Assembly (NCBI GenBank): GCA_947626915.1
Contig: CANQUA010000010.1
Coordinates: 1-64,000 of the forward strand
From: an uncultured Lachnospiraceae bacterium
GTDB taxonomy: Bacteria; Bacillota; Clostridia; Lachnospirales; Lachnospiraceae
Direction of reading: 5' to 3'
DNA: 64,000 bases
In this document: positions 35,031-42,977 of the stretch, piece by piece
How the letters are laid out: the number at the start of each line of letters is the position of its first letter
How positions within the stretch are numbered: the stretch's first letter is position 1
The notes under the pieces: generated by a model
Seen by the model: the letters and a program-made list of their open reading frames with translations, nothing else
Databases searched by the model: none
What the model was told of the DNA's origin: nothing
Made by a program: the position numbers and the translations under genes

Positions 35031-36296
35031 TCAGTCTATGTTTTCCCAGTTTTCAAGCAGGTATTTCTCTGCTTCCGCGCACCAGAGGCCCTGGTTCTCC
35101 CCGCAGATTTCCGCCAGTTTCGCGAACCGTTCATCCGTTTCTCCCAGCGTCCCGAAATCCTCGATCGCCGTCAGCGGCATCTGGATGTGCGTGTAGATCA
35201 GCTTCTTCCCGCCCGGGATCCCGGGCAGTTCCAGCGTCGTCTCGGCGGCCGCGTCCAGACCTCCCACATGGGTGACCATGACTGCCGGGTTGATTTTCCC
35301 TTCCGCCGATAATGCCAGGGATTCCTTGATGTCGTCCGTATTCCCTCCGGTCGTTCCCATGACATGGGCCGAATTGTAGTGGATATCGTACATATTGATC
35401 TTCGCGGAAAACTCCGTGTCCGTCGGCCCCGCGAAGAAATTCAGGCAGCCGTCCCGGCCCAGGATGGCGGAGGCCAGCTCCACCACTGTCTCCACCGGCG
35501 CGTAGGCAAACACATCGTCATACCCTTTTCCCTGGTTCAGTTCCTTCAGGTACTCCGCCGGATTCTCCAGCTTCGCCGTATTGACAAATTCCAGGCGCAC
35601 GCCGTCTTTCTGCGCCTCCTCCGGCGGAAACAGTTTTTTCGCTCTCTCCAGCCGGTCTTCGTTGATATCCGCCACCACCAGAAGCCGCGGCTGATACGGT
35701 CCGTGAAGCGCGTAGTCCAGCGCGCCCAGCCCCATGGGACCCGCGGCGGCCAGAAGCGCCATCGCCTCATTCTTCTTCGCGCCCATCTCGTGACGGTAGC
35801 TGCCCATCTTTGTGTGGTAACAGGCGTGGAACGCGCCGATATTGCAGGACATCGGCTCCGCCAGAGACGCTTCATAATACCCCTCTCCGGTGTATTCCAT
35901 CAGGCAGCCCAGCTCCATGACCTCCGGCGGGATCACGCAGTAGGTCGTATCTCCGCCGAAAAATTCATAGGAATAACCCGGCGAGGCCATGCTGCCCTTA
36001 TAATTCAGCGCAGGCTGCTGGGCAAATTTCATGCCGGGTTTGAATTTATCCTGGTGCAGTTTGCCCACTTTCACGATGTCCCCGGCAAATTCATGTCCCA
36101 TGATCACCGGATGCGTGTCCACGTTCTCCGGCACCCGTTTATGCTTTTTCCCCAGGATCGCGCATTTGTAGGTGGACATGCAGATACTGTCCGACACCAC
36201 CTTCACCAGAATCTCGTCGTCCCTGATCTCCGGCAGTTCAAACTCATCCAGCCGCAGATCCTTCGCGCCGTGAAGGCGCACCGCTTTTGCTTTCAT
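35031..36296 (-). CDS. MDR dehydrogenase similar to L-sorbose-1-phosphate reductase (SorE)
   Basis: A 421-residue zinc-type medium-chain dehydrogenase. The start at 36296 has AGGAGG seven nt upstream; an ATG ten codons earlier does not. The protein matches the SorE pattern as I remember it: LRLDEFELPEIRDDEILVKVV, VIMGHEFAGDIVKVG, PGYSYEFFGGDTTY, SLAEPMSCNIGAFHA, LNFFAGPTDTEFSAKIN, GTTGGNTDDI and LELPGIPGGKKLIYT. SorE reduces L-sorbose-1-phosphate to glucitol-6-phosphate. The true substrate here may be another ketose phosphate. It lies between pfkB and the HAD/dehydrogenase fusion in one transcript. Confidence 0.8.
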   Translation of the reverse strand: MKAKAVRLHGAKDLRLDEFELPEIRDDEILVKVVSDSICMSTYKCAILGKKHKRVPENVDTHPVIMGHEFAGDIVKVGKLHQDKFKPGMKFAQQPALNYKGSMASPGYSYEFFGGDTTYCVIPPEVMELGCLMEYTGEGYYEASLAEPMSCNIGAFHACYHTKMGSYRHEMGAKKNEAMALLAAAGPMGLGALDYALHGPYQPRLLVVADINEDRLERAKKLFPPEEAQKDGVRLEFVNTAKLENPAEYLKELNQGKGYDDVFAYAPVETVVELASAILGRDGCLNFFAGPTDTEFSAKINMYDIHYNSAHVMGTTGGNTDDIKESLALSAEGKINPAVMVTHVGGLDAAAETTLELPGIPGGKKLIYTHIQMPLTAIEDFGTLGETDERFAKLAEICGENQGLWCAEAEKYLLENWENID

Positions 36297-36318
36297 TCTC
36301 CATCCTCCTGATCCATAC

Positions 36319-37254
36319 TCACTCATTCCCTCCGCGCAGCTTCACCTGCCCGTACAGTTCCCGCACCAGCTCCAACGCAGGCGCCTGGGATCCCGAGCAG
36401 GTAACGGCCGCCGAACCGGCCGCCACAGACAGGCGAAACGCGCTTTCAAAATCCATTCCCTGATCCATTCCATAAGCGAACGCGGCTACCATGGAATCGC
36501 CGGCCCCTACCGTGCTGGCCACCGGGACGGACAAGCTTTCCGCCCGTATGTATCCGCCGCCGCGGCACATGATCGCTCCGTCGCCGCCCAGAGAGATCAG
36601 CACCACGCTTATGCCCTTTTTAAGAAGCTCCCTGCCAGCCTCCAAAAGTTCCTCTTCCGTCTCAAGCGGCCTGCCGAAATACTGCGCCAGCTCATATTGA
36701 TTGGGCTTCACCAGATACGGAGCCGCCTTCAGGCCCTCGCAAAACAGAGGACCGTCCGCGTCCAGAAATACCCTCGCGCCCCGTTCCTTCCCCATCCGGG
36801 CCAGTTCCCTGTAGATCTCCTTGTTCACCCCGGCGGGAACGCTTCCCGAAAGCACCAGGATATCTCCTTCTTTCAGTCTCTCCTCCAGATCCTGCGTCAG
36901 TTCCGCGATCGCCTGATCGCCCGGATAACCGCCCGGCTCGTTGATGTCCGTGTTGGTATGCAGCACCGGATCCACCACCTTCATGTTGGTCCTGGTCGCC
37001 CGGTCCGTCCGGATGCTCTTCACCGGGAACCGGGAACCGGACAGCAGCTTCAGCAGCTTCTCTCCTGCGTCTCCTCCCAGCAGGGCATACGCCACGCTGT
37101 CTCCTCCCAGGCTTTCGATCACTTTCGAAACGTTAATTCCTTTTCCTCCCGGATCTTCCTGTATCCGGGTGATACGATTCACCGCGTCCACGGTAAAGGA
37201 CGGAATCTCCACCGTTTTATCAATGGCGGGATTCAGCGTCACGGTATAAATCAT
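36319..37254 (-). CDS. PfkB-family hexose phosphate kinase (1-phosphofructokinase / tagatose-6-phosphate kinase)
   Basis: Phosphorylates a hexose phosphate with ATP. I start at 37254, where AGGAGGAAGGAACC precedes ATG and the family N-terminus MIYTVTLNPAIDKTVEI follows. PfkB signatures are GGKGINVSKVIESLGG (about 37-52) and STVGAGDSMVAAFAYG (about 243-258, with the catalytic Asp). The 311-residue length fits FruK/LacC. It is the first gene after a strong promoter and upstream site and leads a transcript with the SorE-like reductase, the fusion enzyme and isomerase 2. FruK and LacC activities cannot be told apart by eye. Confidence 0.9.
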   Translation of the reverse strand: MIYTVTLNPAIDKTVEIPSFTVDAVNRITRIQEDPGGKGINVSKVIESLGGDSVAYALLGGDAGEKLLKLLSGSRFPVKSIRTDRATRTNMKVVDPVLHTNTDINEPGGYPGDQAIAELTQDLEERLKEGDILVLSGSVPAGVNKEIYRELARMGKERGARVFLDADGPLFCEGLKAAPYLVKPNQYELAQYFGRPLETEEELLEAGRELLKKGISVVLISLGGDGAIMCRGGGYIRAESLSVPVASTVGAGDSMVAAFAYGMDQGMDFESAFRLSVAAGSAAVTCSGSQAPALELVRELYGQVKLRGGNE

Positions 37255-37469
37255 GGTTCCTTCCTCCTGTCTGCACATACATCCCGGTTGGGCAGGACGC
37301 GCCTGCAAAATCACCGTCTGTTCCGATCCGCTGTCAGTTTCGGTCCGTTCCGCTGCCGGTCCGCGCTCTCCATCCCGTTCGAAACATAAATTTCTGGCTG
37401 ACAGTCTTCCATCGGCGCCGATCTTTTCTTTTGTTTTGATGAATTGTTTTTATATTTTGTTACAGTTTG

Positions 37470-37498
37470 ATTATAAATATTTTATAAACGAAAGTCAA
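37470..37498 (-). promoter_or_regulatory. Promoter of the pfkB operon
   Basis: TTGACT, a 17-nt spacer and a perfect TATAAT on the minus strand, about 215 bp before pfkB. The spacer contains TTTCGTTTATAA, similar to half of the upstream site. The gap 37255-37717 also holds the deoR terminator and the site at 37528, and no gene. Confidence 0.88.
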
Positions 37499-37527
37499 TA
37501 GATTTTTACGAAGTGGCAGAAAAATAT

Positions 37528-37542
37528 TTTCATTTCGAAAGT
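37528..37542. promoter_or_regulatory. Shared upstream site, copy at the pfkB operon
   Basis: TTTCATTTCGAAAGT centred near -72. It differs by one base from the site upstream of the binding-protein operon. Confidence 0.6.
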
Positions 37543-37628
37543 TTTGTGTTTCTTTTTCAAAAATTGCTCCCCATGTCCCCTGCTGCCTTCGGGATTCCGG
37601 AAACCGGGATTTTTTGAGCATGCAAAAT

Positions 37629-37676
37629 CAAAAGCCCGCAAATCTGCAGCGCCGGCCGCGGCACAGATTTACGGGC
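37629..37676 (-). terminator. Terminator of deoR
   Basis: AGCCCGTAAATCTG pairs with CAGATTTGCGGGCT (one G-U pair) around a 16-nt GC-rich loop, followed on the minus strand by TTTGATTTTG. It lies about 40 bp past the deoR stop. Confidence 0.8.
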
Positions 37677-37717
37677 TCTGTATTTTTTGCTGTCGCATCC
37701 GCCTGCCCGGCGGGTTT

Positions 37718-38470
37718 CTATATAACGGTGATCCCTTTCGATTTCAGAACCGAAACCGTCTCCTCTTCGAGCTGATCGTCCGTAACGACGATATCGACCT
37801 TCTCCATGGAAAGGATCCGCGGAAACGCCGTATAATTGACCTTCGAGGAGTCCATCAGGATGACCACCTTCTCCGAACGCTCGATGATCTTGCTCAGCGC
37901 GTCCGTCATGTCAATGGACAGATAGCCGAAGCCGTACTTGGGATGAAAGCCGGAGGTCCCGAAAAAGGCGGTGTGAAAATGGATCGAATCCATCACCTGC
38001 GCGATCTGCGAACCGTAAACGCGCATGGTGTTGTAATCGAAACGCCCGCCGAACACCTCCGCCACGATCTCTTCGTGCCGGGGGATCTCCACCAGCGCGC
38101 CGATGCTGTCCGTAAACACGAAAAGCGGACAGGCCGGCAGATTTCTCGCCAGCTCCGCACAGGTGGAACCGGCGGAGATAAAGATCGAATCGTAAGGCTG
38201 GATCAGCGACGCAGCCTTGGCGGCAATCTGCTTTTTCTCAGGCACGTGCAGATTGGACCTGGAGAAGAAATCGTTGATATTGCCGGCAACGGTAGAAATG
38301 GATCTGGCCCCTCCGTGGATCCGCACGATCTGGCGTTCCTCGTCCAGCGCTCTCAGATCCGTCCGGAGCGTTACTTCCGAAACGTCCGGAAAAGCCGCTT
38401 TTAATTGGGCCAGACTGACTTCTCCCAACTGATTCACCATATCCGCGACCGCCTGCCTGCGTTTCTTCAT
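37718..38470 (-). CDS. DeoR-family transcriptional regulator
   Basis: A 250-residue sugar-responsive regulator. The N-terminal winged helix-turn-helix covers 1-57 (VADMVNQLGEVSLAQLKAAFPDVSEVTLRTDLRALDEE), followed by the DeoR C-terminal sensor domain related to phosphosugar isomerases (IFISAGSTCAELARNLP, VEVFGGRFDYNTMRVYG, VILMDSSKVN). The ligand is probably a sugar phosphate. It lies between pfkB and the nagB-like gene, has its own promoter and terminator, and is the obvious candidate to act on the three shared upstream sites, although it may be another factor. Confidence 0.92.
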   Translation of the reverse strand: MKKRRQAVADMVNQLGEVSLAQLKAAFPDVSEVTLRTDLRALDEERQIVRIHGGARSISTVAGNINDFFSRSNLHVPEKKQIAAKAASLIQPYDSIFISAGSTCAELARNLPACPLFVFTDSIGALVEIPRHEEIVAEVFGGRFDYNTMRVYGSQIAQVMDSIHFHTAFFGTSGFHPKYGFGYLSIDMTDALSKIIERSEKVVILMDSSKVNYTAFPRILSMEKVDIVVTDDQLEEETVSVLKSKGITVI

Positions 38471-38522
38471 CCGATTTTCCTCCTTGACTTCTGCGCTTTC
38501 ATTCCATTGCTTTCTTTCTGAT

Positions 38523-38552
38523 ACTTTAGCATATATCCCTGTCGGTTTGCAA
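38523..38552 (-). promoter_or_regulatory. Promoter of deoR
   Basis: TTGCAA, an 18-nt spacer and TAAAGT on the minus strand, about 45 bp before the start codon. Confidence 0.6.
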
Positions 38553-38582
38553 GAGAAAAATAAATTTTCGGCAGTTTTTACC

Positions 38583-38595
38583 TTTCATCCGAAAG
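38583..38595. promoter_or_regulatory. Shared upstream site, variant at deoR
   Basis: TTTCATCCGAAAG, a one-base-shorter variant of the site upstream of pfkB, centred near -73. Confidence 0.45.
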
Positions 38596-38615
38596 AAAAT
38601 ATGCAGCTTTTCACC

Positions 38616-39437
38616 CTATTCCGGCAAATTTGCCACAAACTCCGTGATCCGGATCTTCGCGTCCGGGTGGTCCTGCAGAAGCGTCGCCGGAAAATGGGCT
38701 GAGACCTCTCCGTAAGCCGCGTGACGGACCGCGCTGCGGTGCCAGTCGCGGAAGCATCCCAGGCGTATTTTTCCGGCATGGTAGATCTCATGCATACCGA
38801 CGGTCACGCAGTAATGGGGCATATCGTCCAGCGCACCGTTCAGATCCCCGATGGCGTTGGCGGTCCTGGTCTCCCGGGTGATCGCGAGCACGCGGGTCTT
38901 CAGCGCCTTGAATTCCTCCGGCGTCAGTTCATCCTGCGCCTCGTTAAAGGCCAGATGGCCGTTGATCCCGATGCCGCCGAAGCAGATGTCCACGCCGCCC
39001 AGCTTTTCAATCGTTTCCGGCACATACCCCACATCCTCCGGATCCGGAAAGATCCGCTGCTGCGGAGGCATGACCAGCTCCGGATCGATCTGCGTATACA
39101 CGGACCGGTTCATAAATCCGCGGAAGCTCAGCTTCTCCGACGGATCGATCCAGTGCCGGTCATCGGTCAGGTACTCATCCATATTGATAAACCACACATG
39201 CTTCAGGCTGATCCGCTCCCGGTTCACGATCTCCACGAAATACGGATACTGTCCCACAGGACCGACGGGGCAGATGAACACCGTCCTTTCTCCCAGGGCG
39301 TTCTTCCGCTTGATCTCGTCCGCCATCTCGCGGGCGATCGCCTGAAACACGGCCGCATTGTCTGCCAGAACCTCAATCGGAATCTTCGGCGCGGCAAGCA
39401 GCTGCTCTTTCGTATAATAATAATAGTCATGCTTCAT
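38616..39437 (-). CDS. Glucosamine-6-phosphate deaminase family protein (NagB-like)
   Basis: Predicted to convert an amino-sugar phosphate to the keto-sugar phosphate plus ammonia. The 273-residue protein carries GGIGINGHLAFNEA (about 165-178), which matches the NagB active-site stretch, plus VWFINMDEYL and the start of the 6-phosphogluconolactonase/NagB fold. It diverges from standard NagB in the N-terminus and near the C-terminus (HEIYHAGKIRLGCFRDWHRSAVRHA), so the substrate may be another hexosamine phosphate. GAGGAAGACAG precedes the ATG. It follows the TIM gene. Confidence 0.82.
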   Translation of the reverse strand: MKHDYYYYTKEQLLAAPKIPIEVLADNAAVFQAIAREMADEIKRKNALGERTVFICPVGPVGQYPYFVEIVNRERISLKHVWFINMDEYLTDDRHWIDPSEKLSFRGFMNRSVYTQIDPELVMPPQQRIFPDPEDVGYVPETIEKLGGVDICFGGIGINGHLAFNEAQDELTPEEFKALKTRVLAITRETRTANAIGDLNGALDDMPHYCVTVGMHEIYHAGKIRLGCFRDWHRSAVRHAAYGEVSAHFPATLLQDHPDAKIRITEFVANLPE

Positions 39438-39608
39438 AACTGTCTTCCTCTTCTTTCTGTTCCGTCGGGAGCCGCATTTCCCGCCTGCCGTACGGCTCGC
39501 CCTCCCGCACGCAGAGGGACTTCCTCCGCGCGCGGGAGCCGGGGCCCGGGACTGCCTCGCCCGGCATCCCCCGGCCAGCCATGATACGGCCGGCTGTCAT
39601 GCAGCCGT

Positions 39609-40445
39609 TTATTTGCCCATATACAGCCGGATGATCTCCAGATATTCATCCGGATAGAAACCGATCTCGCCCGTAAACCGGGTCAGGGCGATCAAACCGC
39701 CGTCGATCTCCCCGATGGACGCCAGCATGGCGGCGTTGTCGGCTTTCAGGCCGCCGCCGTACACCACGTCCATCCCGCCGGTCTGCTCCTTCACAAACCG
39801 GGCGATCATCGTAATATAATCCCTGCCCGCGGGCGTCTTGCCGGGGCCGATGCTCCAGACCGGCTCATAAGCGACGACCACCCGGGACTTGTCCACGCCG
39901 TCCAGGCCTACGCTTAGCTGCTCGCCCAGCACCTGCTGCCACCGGGGCTGCTCCTCGCTGGTCTCGCCGATGCAGTAGACTACCTTCAGTCCCGCCGACA
40001 CAGCACATCGGATCTCCTGATTCAGCAGACGGTTCACCGCCGGCATATCCGTCACTCCCGCTTCCGCCAGGATCCCTTTCTTGTCGCTGCGCTCCTCGCA
40101 GTGGCCGATCAGCGTTGCCCCGCAGCCCAGCGCTTTCACAATGGAAGCCGGCCGGTTCGTTGTAAACGCGCCGAAATTGCCGCCGACTGCCGTATTCTCG
40201 CGGAATACGCCCTGGCTGCCCAAAATGACCGGGCTGTCTTTCTCAAGCGCCGCGGCCGCCGACAGCAGATGGGCCTCCGGCAAAAACTGCATGAATTCCG
40301 CCTCCGCAGGATCATACTGCTTCAGCGCATCCTGGGTGCTCTCCACGATGGTCCTGCCCCATTCCGCCACCGGGGCCAGGCGGTTCACGCCGCCCAGCTC
40401 CGCCGGCACGTCAAAGCGTTTTAAATTCAATAATATATGCTTCAT
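39609..40445 (-). CDS. Divergent triosephosphate isomerase
   Basis: Interconverts dihydroxyacetone phosphate and glyceraldehyde 3-phosphate, or acts on a related sugar phosphate. The 278-residue protein is longer than the usual 250. TIM landmarks are kept: Asn7 and Lys9 in LNLKRF, His in LIGHCEERSD (instead of IGHSERR), Glu in VVAYEPVWSIGPGKTP, and VVYGGGLKADNA for the phosphate. Loop 6 (GPGKTP) differs slightly from GTGKTA. Its place in a sugar cluster rather than with gapA/pgk suggests a dedicated second TIM. GAGAGGC precedes the ATG. Confidence 0.85.
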   Translation of the reverse strand: MKHILLNLKRFDVPAELGGVNRLAPVAEWGRTIVESTQDALKQYDPAEAEFMQFLPEAHLLSAAAALEKDSPVILGSQGVFRENTAVGGNFGAFTTNRPASIVKALGCGATLIGHCEERSDKKGILAEAGVTDMPAVNRLLNQEIRCAVSAGLKVVYCIGETSEEQPRWQQVLGEQLSVGLDGVDKSRVVVAYEPVWSIGPGKTPAGRDYITMIARFVKEQTGGMDVVYGGGLKADNAAMLASIGEIDGGLIALTRFTGEIGFYPDEYLEIIRLYMGK

Positions 40446-40481
40446 AATGCCTCTCTTTCCGTGATCTTATCTGGTTTGCTC

Positions 40482-41645
40482 TTATCTCAGCAGCGCGAAC
40501 TCCGGGAAATTCCCGCCCATCAGCGGACCGGCGTAGGTGAAAAATTCATCCGCGATCCGGTTCCCGTCCACGATCCATTCCGGCGGAAACTTTTTCTCCG
40601 CATTGGCCACGCCCGCCAGCGGGGTCAGAAACATCCGGCTCCGATAAGTCCCGCCGCTCCGATCCGCCTCGATGGCCACCATATAACCGCTCTCTCCGCG
40701 GAGCGCCGCTTTCACGGCCTCGCTTCCCGCCTCATAAGCTTCCTCCCGGTCCACCGGCGACACGTAGGGGATGCTGGTCCGCCCCAGCAGTCCCGGCTTC
40801 TCCGCCCGGGATTTAAGTCCCGTTTTCTGCACGATCAGATCCGAGATATGCTGGCCCACGCCGCCGGGAATGATATGGCCGAACCCGTCCACGATGCCCG
40901 TATCCGCCAGAGGCTTTCCGTCCTGGTCGCAGACGCCCTCGCTGACCGTAACCAGAAGTCCTTTGCCTTTCGCGTAACCTTTTTCGATATCCGCAAGCAT
41001 CCGGTCCACGTTCACCGGCAGCTCCGGCAGATACACCAGCTGCTCGCAGTCCGTCAGCCGGGACGCCATGGCGCTGGCCGCCGTGACCCATCCCGCGTTG
41101 CGCCCCATCAGTTCCATGACTACCACATGGATCGGCAGCCCCGACGCATCCAGCGCCAGCTCCGCCGCGCTGATCGCCGCATAGCGGGCCGCGCTGCCGA
41201 AGCCGGGACAGTGATCCGTCACCACCAGGTCGTTATCCATGGTCTTCGGGATGCCGATCACCCGGATATCCAGCCCCTCTTTCACCGCCAGTTCATGGAT
41301 CTTATGGCAGGTGTCCATGGAATCGTTGCCGCCGTTATAAAAGAACGCGTGAATATCAAACTTCTTCAGCATCTCAACGACTGCCGGATAATCCTCCTCG
41401 TGGAGCTTTCTCCGGCAGGAGCCGATCGCCGACGCAGGCGTATGGGACAGGCGGCCGATCACCTCCGCAGGCACGTCCGTCAGATCGATCAGATCGCCTT
41501 TCAGAAGTCCCTCCGCGCCGAAACGCGCGGCGTAGATCTTATCCACGTTTCCGGAAGACCTCGCCGTCTCCACTACCCCCTGCAGGGAAGTATTGATCAC
41601 AGCGGTAGGGCCGCCGCCGTGCGCCACCAGAATATTCATGCCCAT
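40482..41645 (-). CDS. 6-phosphofructokinase, PPi-type signature
   Basis: Makes fructose 1,6-bisphosphate. The 387-residue protein is of the PfkA superfamily. Two positions decide the phosphoryl donor: Asp108 in GGNDSMDT and Lys134 in PKTMDND. Asp and Lys at these sites mark the PPi-dependent enzymes, where ATP enzymes have Gly, so I infer diphosphate-fructose-6-phosphate phosphotransferase. Other motifs are HGGGPTAVIN, CPGFGSAARYAA and MELMGRNAGW. It follows the aldolase gene by 69 bp and precedes the TIM gene. AAGGGGAAACAG lies before the ATG. Confidence 0.9.
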   Translation of the reverse strand: MGMNILVAHGGGPTAVINTSLQGVVETARSSGNVDKIYAARFGAEGLLKGDLIDLTDVPAEVIGRLSHTPASAIGSCRRKLHEEDYPAVVEMLKKFDIHAFFYNGGNDSMDTCHKIHELAVKEGLDIRVIGIPKTMDNDLVVTDHCPGFGSAARYAAISAAELALDASGLPIHVVVMELMGRNAGWVTAASAMASRLTDCEQLVYLPELPVNVDRMLADIEKGYAKGKGLLVTVSEGVCDQDGKPLADTGIVDGFGHIIPGGVGQHISDLIVQKTGLKSRAEKPGLLGRTSIPYVSPVDREEAYEAGSEAVKAALRGESGYMVAIEADRSGGTYRSRMFLTPLAGVANAEKKFPPEWIVDGNRIADEFFTYAGPLMGGNFPEFALLR

Positions 41646-41714
41646 GTCTGTTTCCCCTTTCCGCTCTTTTCAGAGCCGTTTTTTAGTGCCGGACCCGCCG
41701 GTAACCGCAGCCGG

Positions 41715-42872
41715 TCAGATCCCTTTCTTCCTGTAACGCTCCGCCATTTCCTCCAGCGACACGACCTCGACCAGCGGTCCCTTGCCGACGCTCTCAAATT
41801 CCACGATCAGGGTTCCGACCACCTCGTGAACGCCCCGCTCGATGCAGTCCACTACCTGCGCCACATCGCCGTCGGGCACATTGCCGTACATGACCGTGTC
41901 CATGATCGGCGGCAGGAACATGCGGGGATCGAACTGGGACGGATTCTTCAGAAGCAGCTCGTAGATCGGACCGATGGACGGGCTTTCCCGTAATACCGGT
42001 TTGTCCCTGAACAGTTCGCGCAGGTTACGGGTTACAGCCAGGCGGATATCCGTGTCCACATTGATCTTGCGGATGCCCAGCTTGGAAACCTCTTTCAGCT
42101 GCTCCTTCCTGATGCCGTAGGCGTCGCGGATATCGCCGCCCAGGGCATTGATCTCGCTGACGATGTACTGGGGAACCGTGGAGGAACCGTGGCTGACCAG
42201 CGTTCCCTCGATGCCCTCGTGCATCATGCACTCCTTCGTGGCGATCGCGATCTCCTTGCGGATCACCGTATCTTTTCCCTTATTGGCGCCGTGCTTGGTG
42301 CCGTAGCTGATCGCCAGCGCGTCCACGCCGGTATTCTTGAAAAAGGTTACGGCGTCCAGCGGGTTCGTGTAGGTGGACGTAGCCGCGAACACATGATCCT
42401 CCACGCCCGCCAGCACGCCCAGTTCTCCCTCTACGGTCACACCGCGCTCATGAGCGTACTTGACTACCTCGCGGGTCAGCTCCATATTTTCCTCAAACGA
42501 CAGGGACGAACCGTCGATCATGACGGAGGTATAGCCGCCCGCGATCGCCGCCGTGCAGGAATCAAAGGTCTTGCCGTGATCCAGATGCAGGGCCACGGGG
42601 ATCGGGCTGTCCGCCGCGTATTTTTTAACGGCGTTGGCAATATTCTGCGCACCTTTCTTTTTGTCCTCCAGCGTCCCGTTGGCAAAATCCGTCCGGCCGC
42701 CCATAAACGCGTTCGCCAGATCCGCTCCCTGCAGGATCGCCGCCGAACGGAACATCTCGTGAACCTCGATCACTGCCTTGGCCTGGCAGACCGCGTTGAC
42801 ATTAAACGCCCCCTGCGCGTAATTATATTTCTCCGTCGCGTCCAGAATCGCTTTCATAGGTACTAATGACAT
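41715..42872 (-). CDS. Class II fructose-bisphosphate aldolase family protein
   Basis: Zinc-dependent aldolase that cleaves ketose bisphosphates to DHAP and an aldehyde. The 385-residue protein has HLDHGKTFD (zinc His and catalytic Asp, about 95-103), VEGELGVLAGVEDH (near 150), YGTKHGANKG (zinc His, near 197), SHGSSTVP (zinc His, near 232) and INVDTDIR (near 277). This long form occurs as FbaA-like proteins in clostridia; tagatose-bisphosphate use (GatY-like) is an alternative. Together with the PFK, TIM and NagB-like genes it forms a compact glycolytic module. TGGAGGTG precedes the ATG. Confidence 0.92.
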   Translation of the reverse strand: MSLVPMKAILDATEKYNYAQGAFNVNAVCQAKAVIEVHEMFRSAAILQGADLANAFMGGRTDFANGTLEDKKKGAQNIANAVKKYAADSPIPVALHLDHGKTFDSCTAAIAGGYTSVMIDGSSLSFEENMELTREVVKYAHERGVTVEGELGVLAGVEDHVFAATSTYTNPLDAVTFFKNTGVDALAISYGTKHGANKGKDTVIRKEIAIATKECMMHEGIEGTLVSHGSSTVPQYIVSEINALGGDIRDAYGIRKEQLKEVSKLGIRKINVDTDIRLAVTRNLRELFRDKPVLRESPSIGPIYELLLKNPSQFDPRMFLPPIMDTVMYGNVPDGDVAQVVDCIERGVHEVVGTLIVEFESVGKGPLVEVVSLEEMAERYRKKGI

Positions 42873-42977
42873 GATAACACCTCCATTTTATGTTTGCCGC
42901 TGTCTCCGGCTGCAGCTTCTCCATCTGCGGCCCGCAGGCAGCCTGTTCACAGTTTTCCTGTTTTCGGCGCGCCCGGA

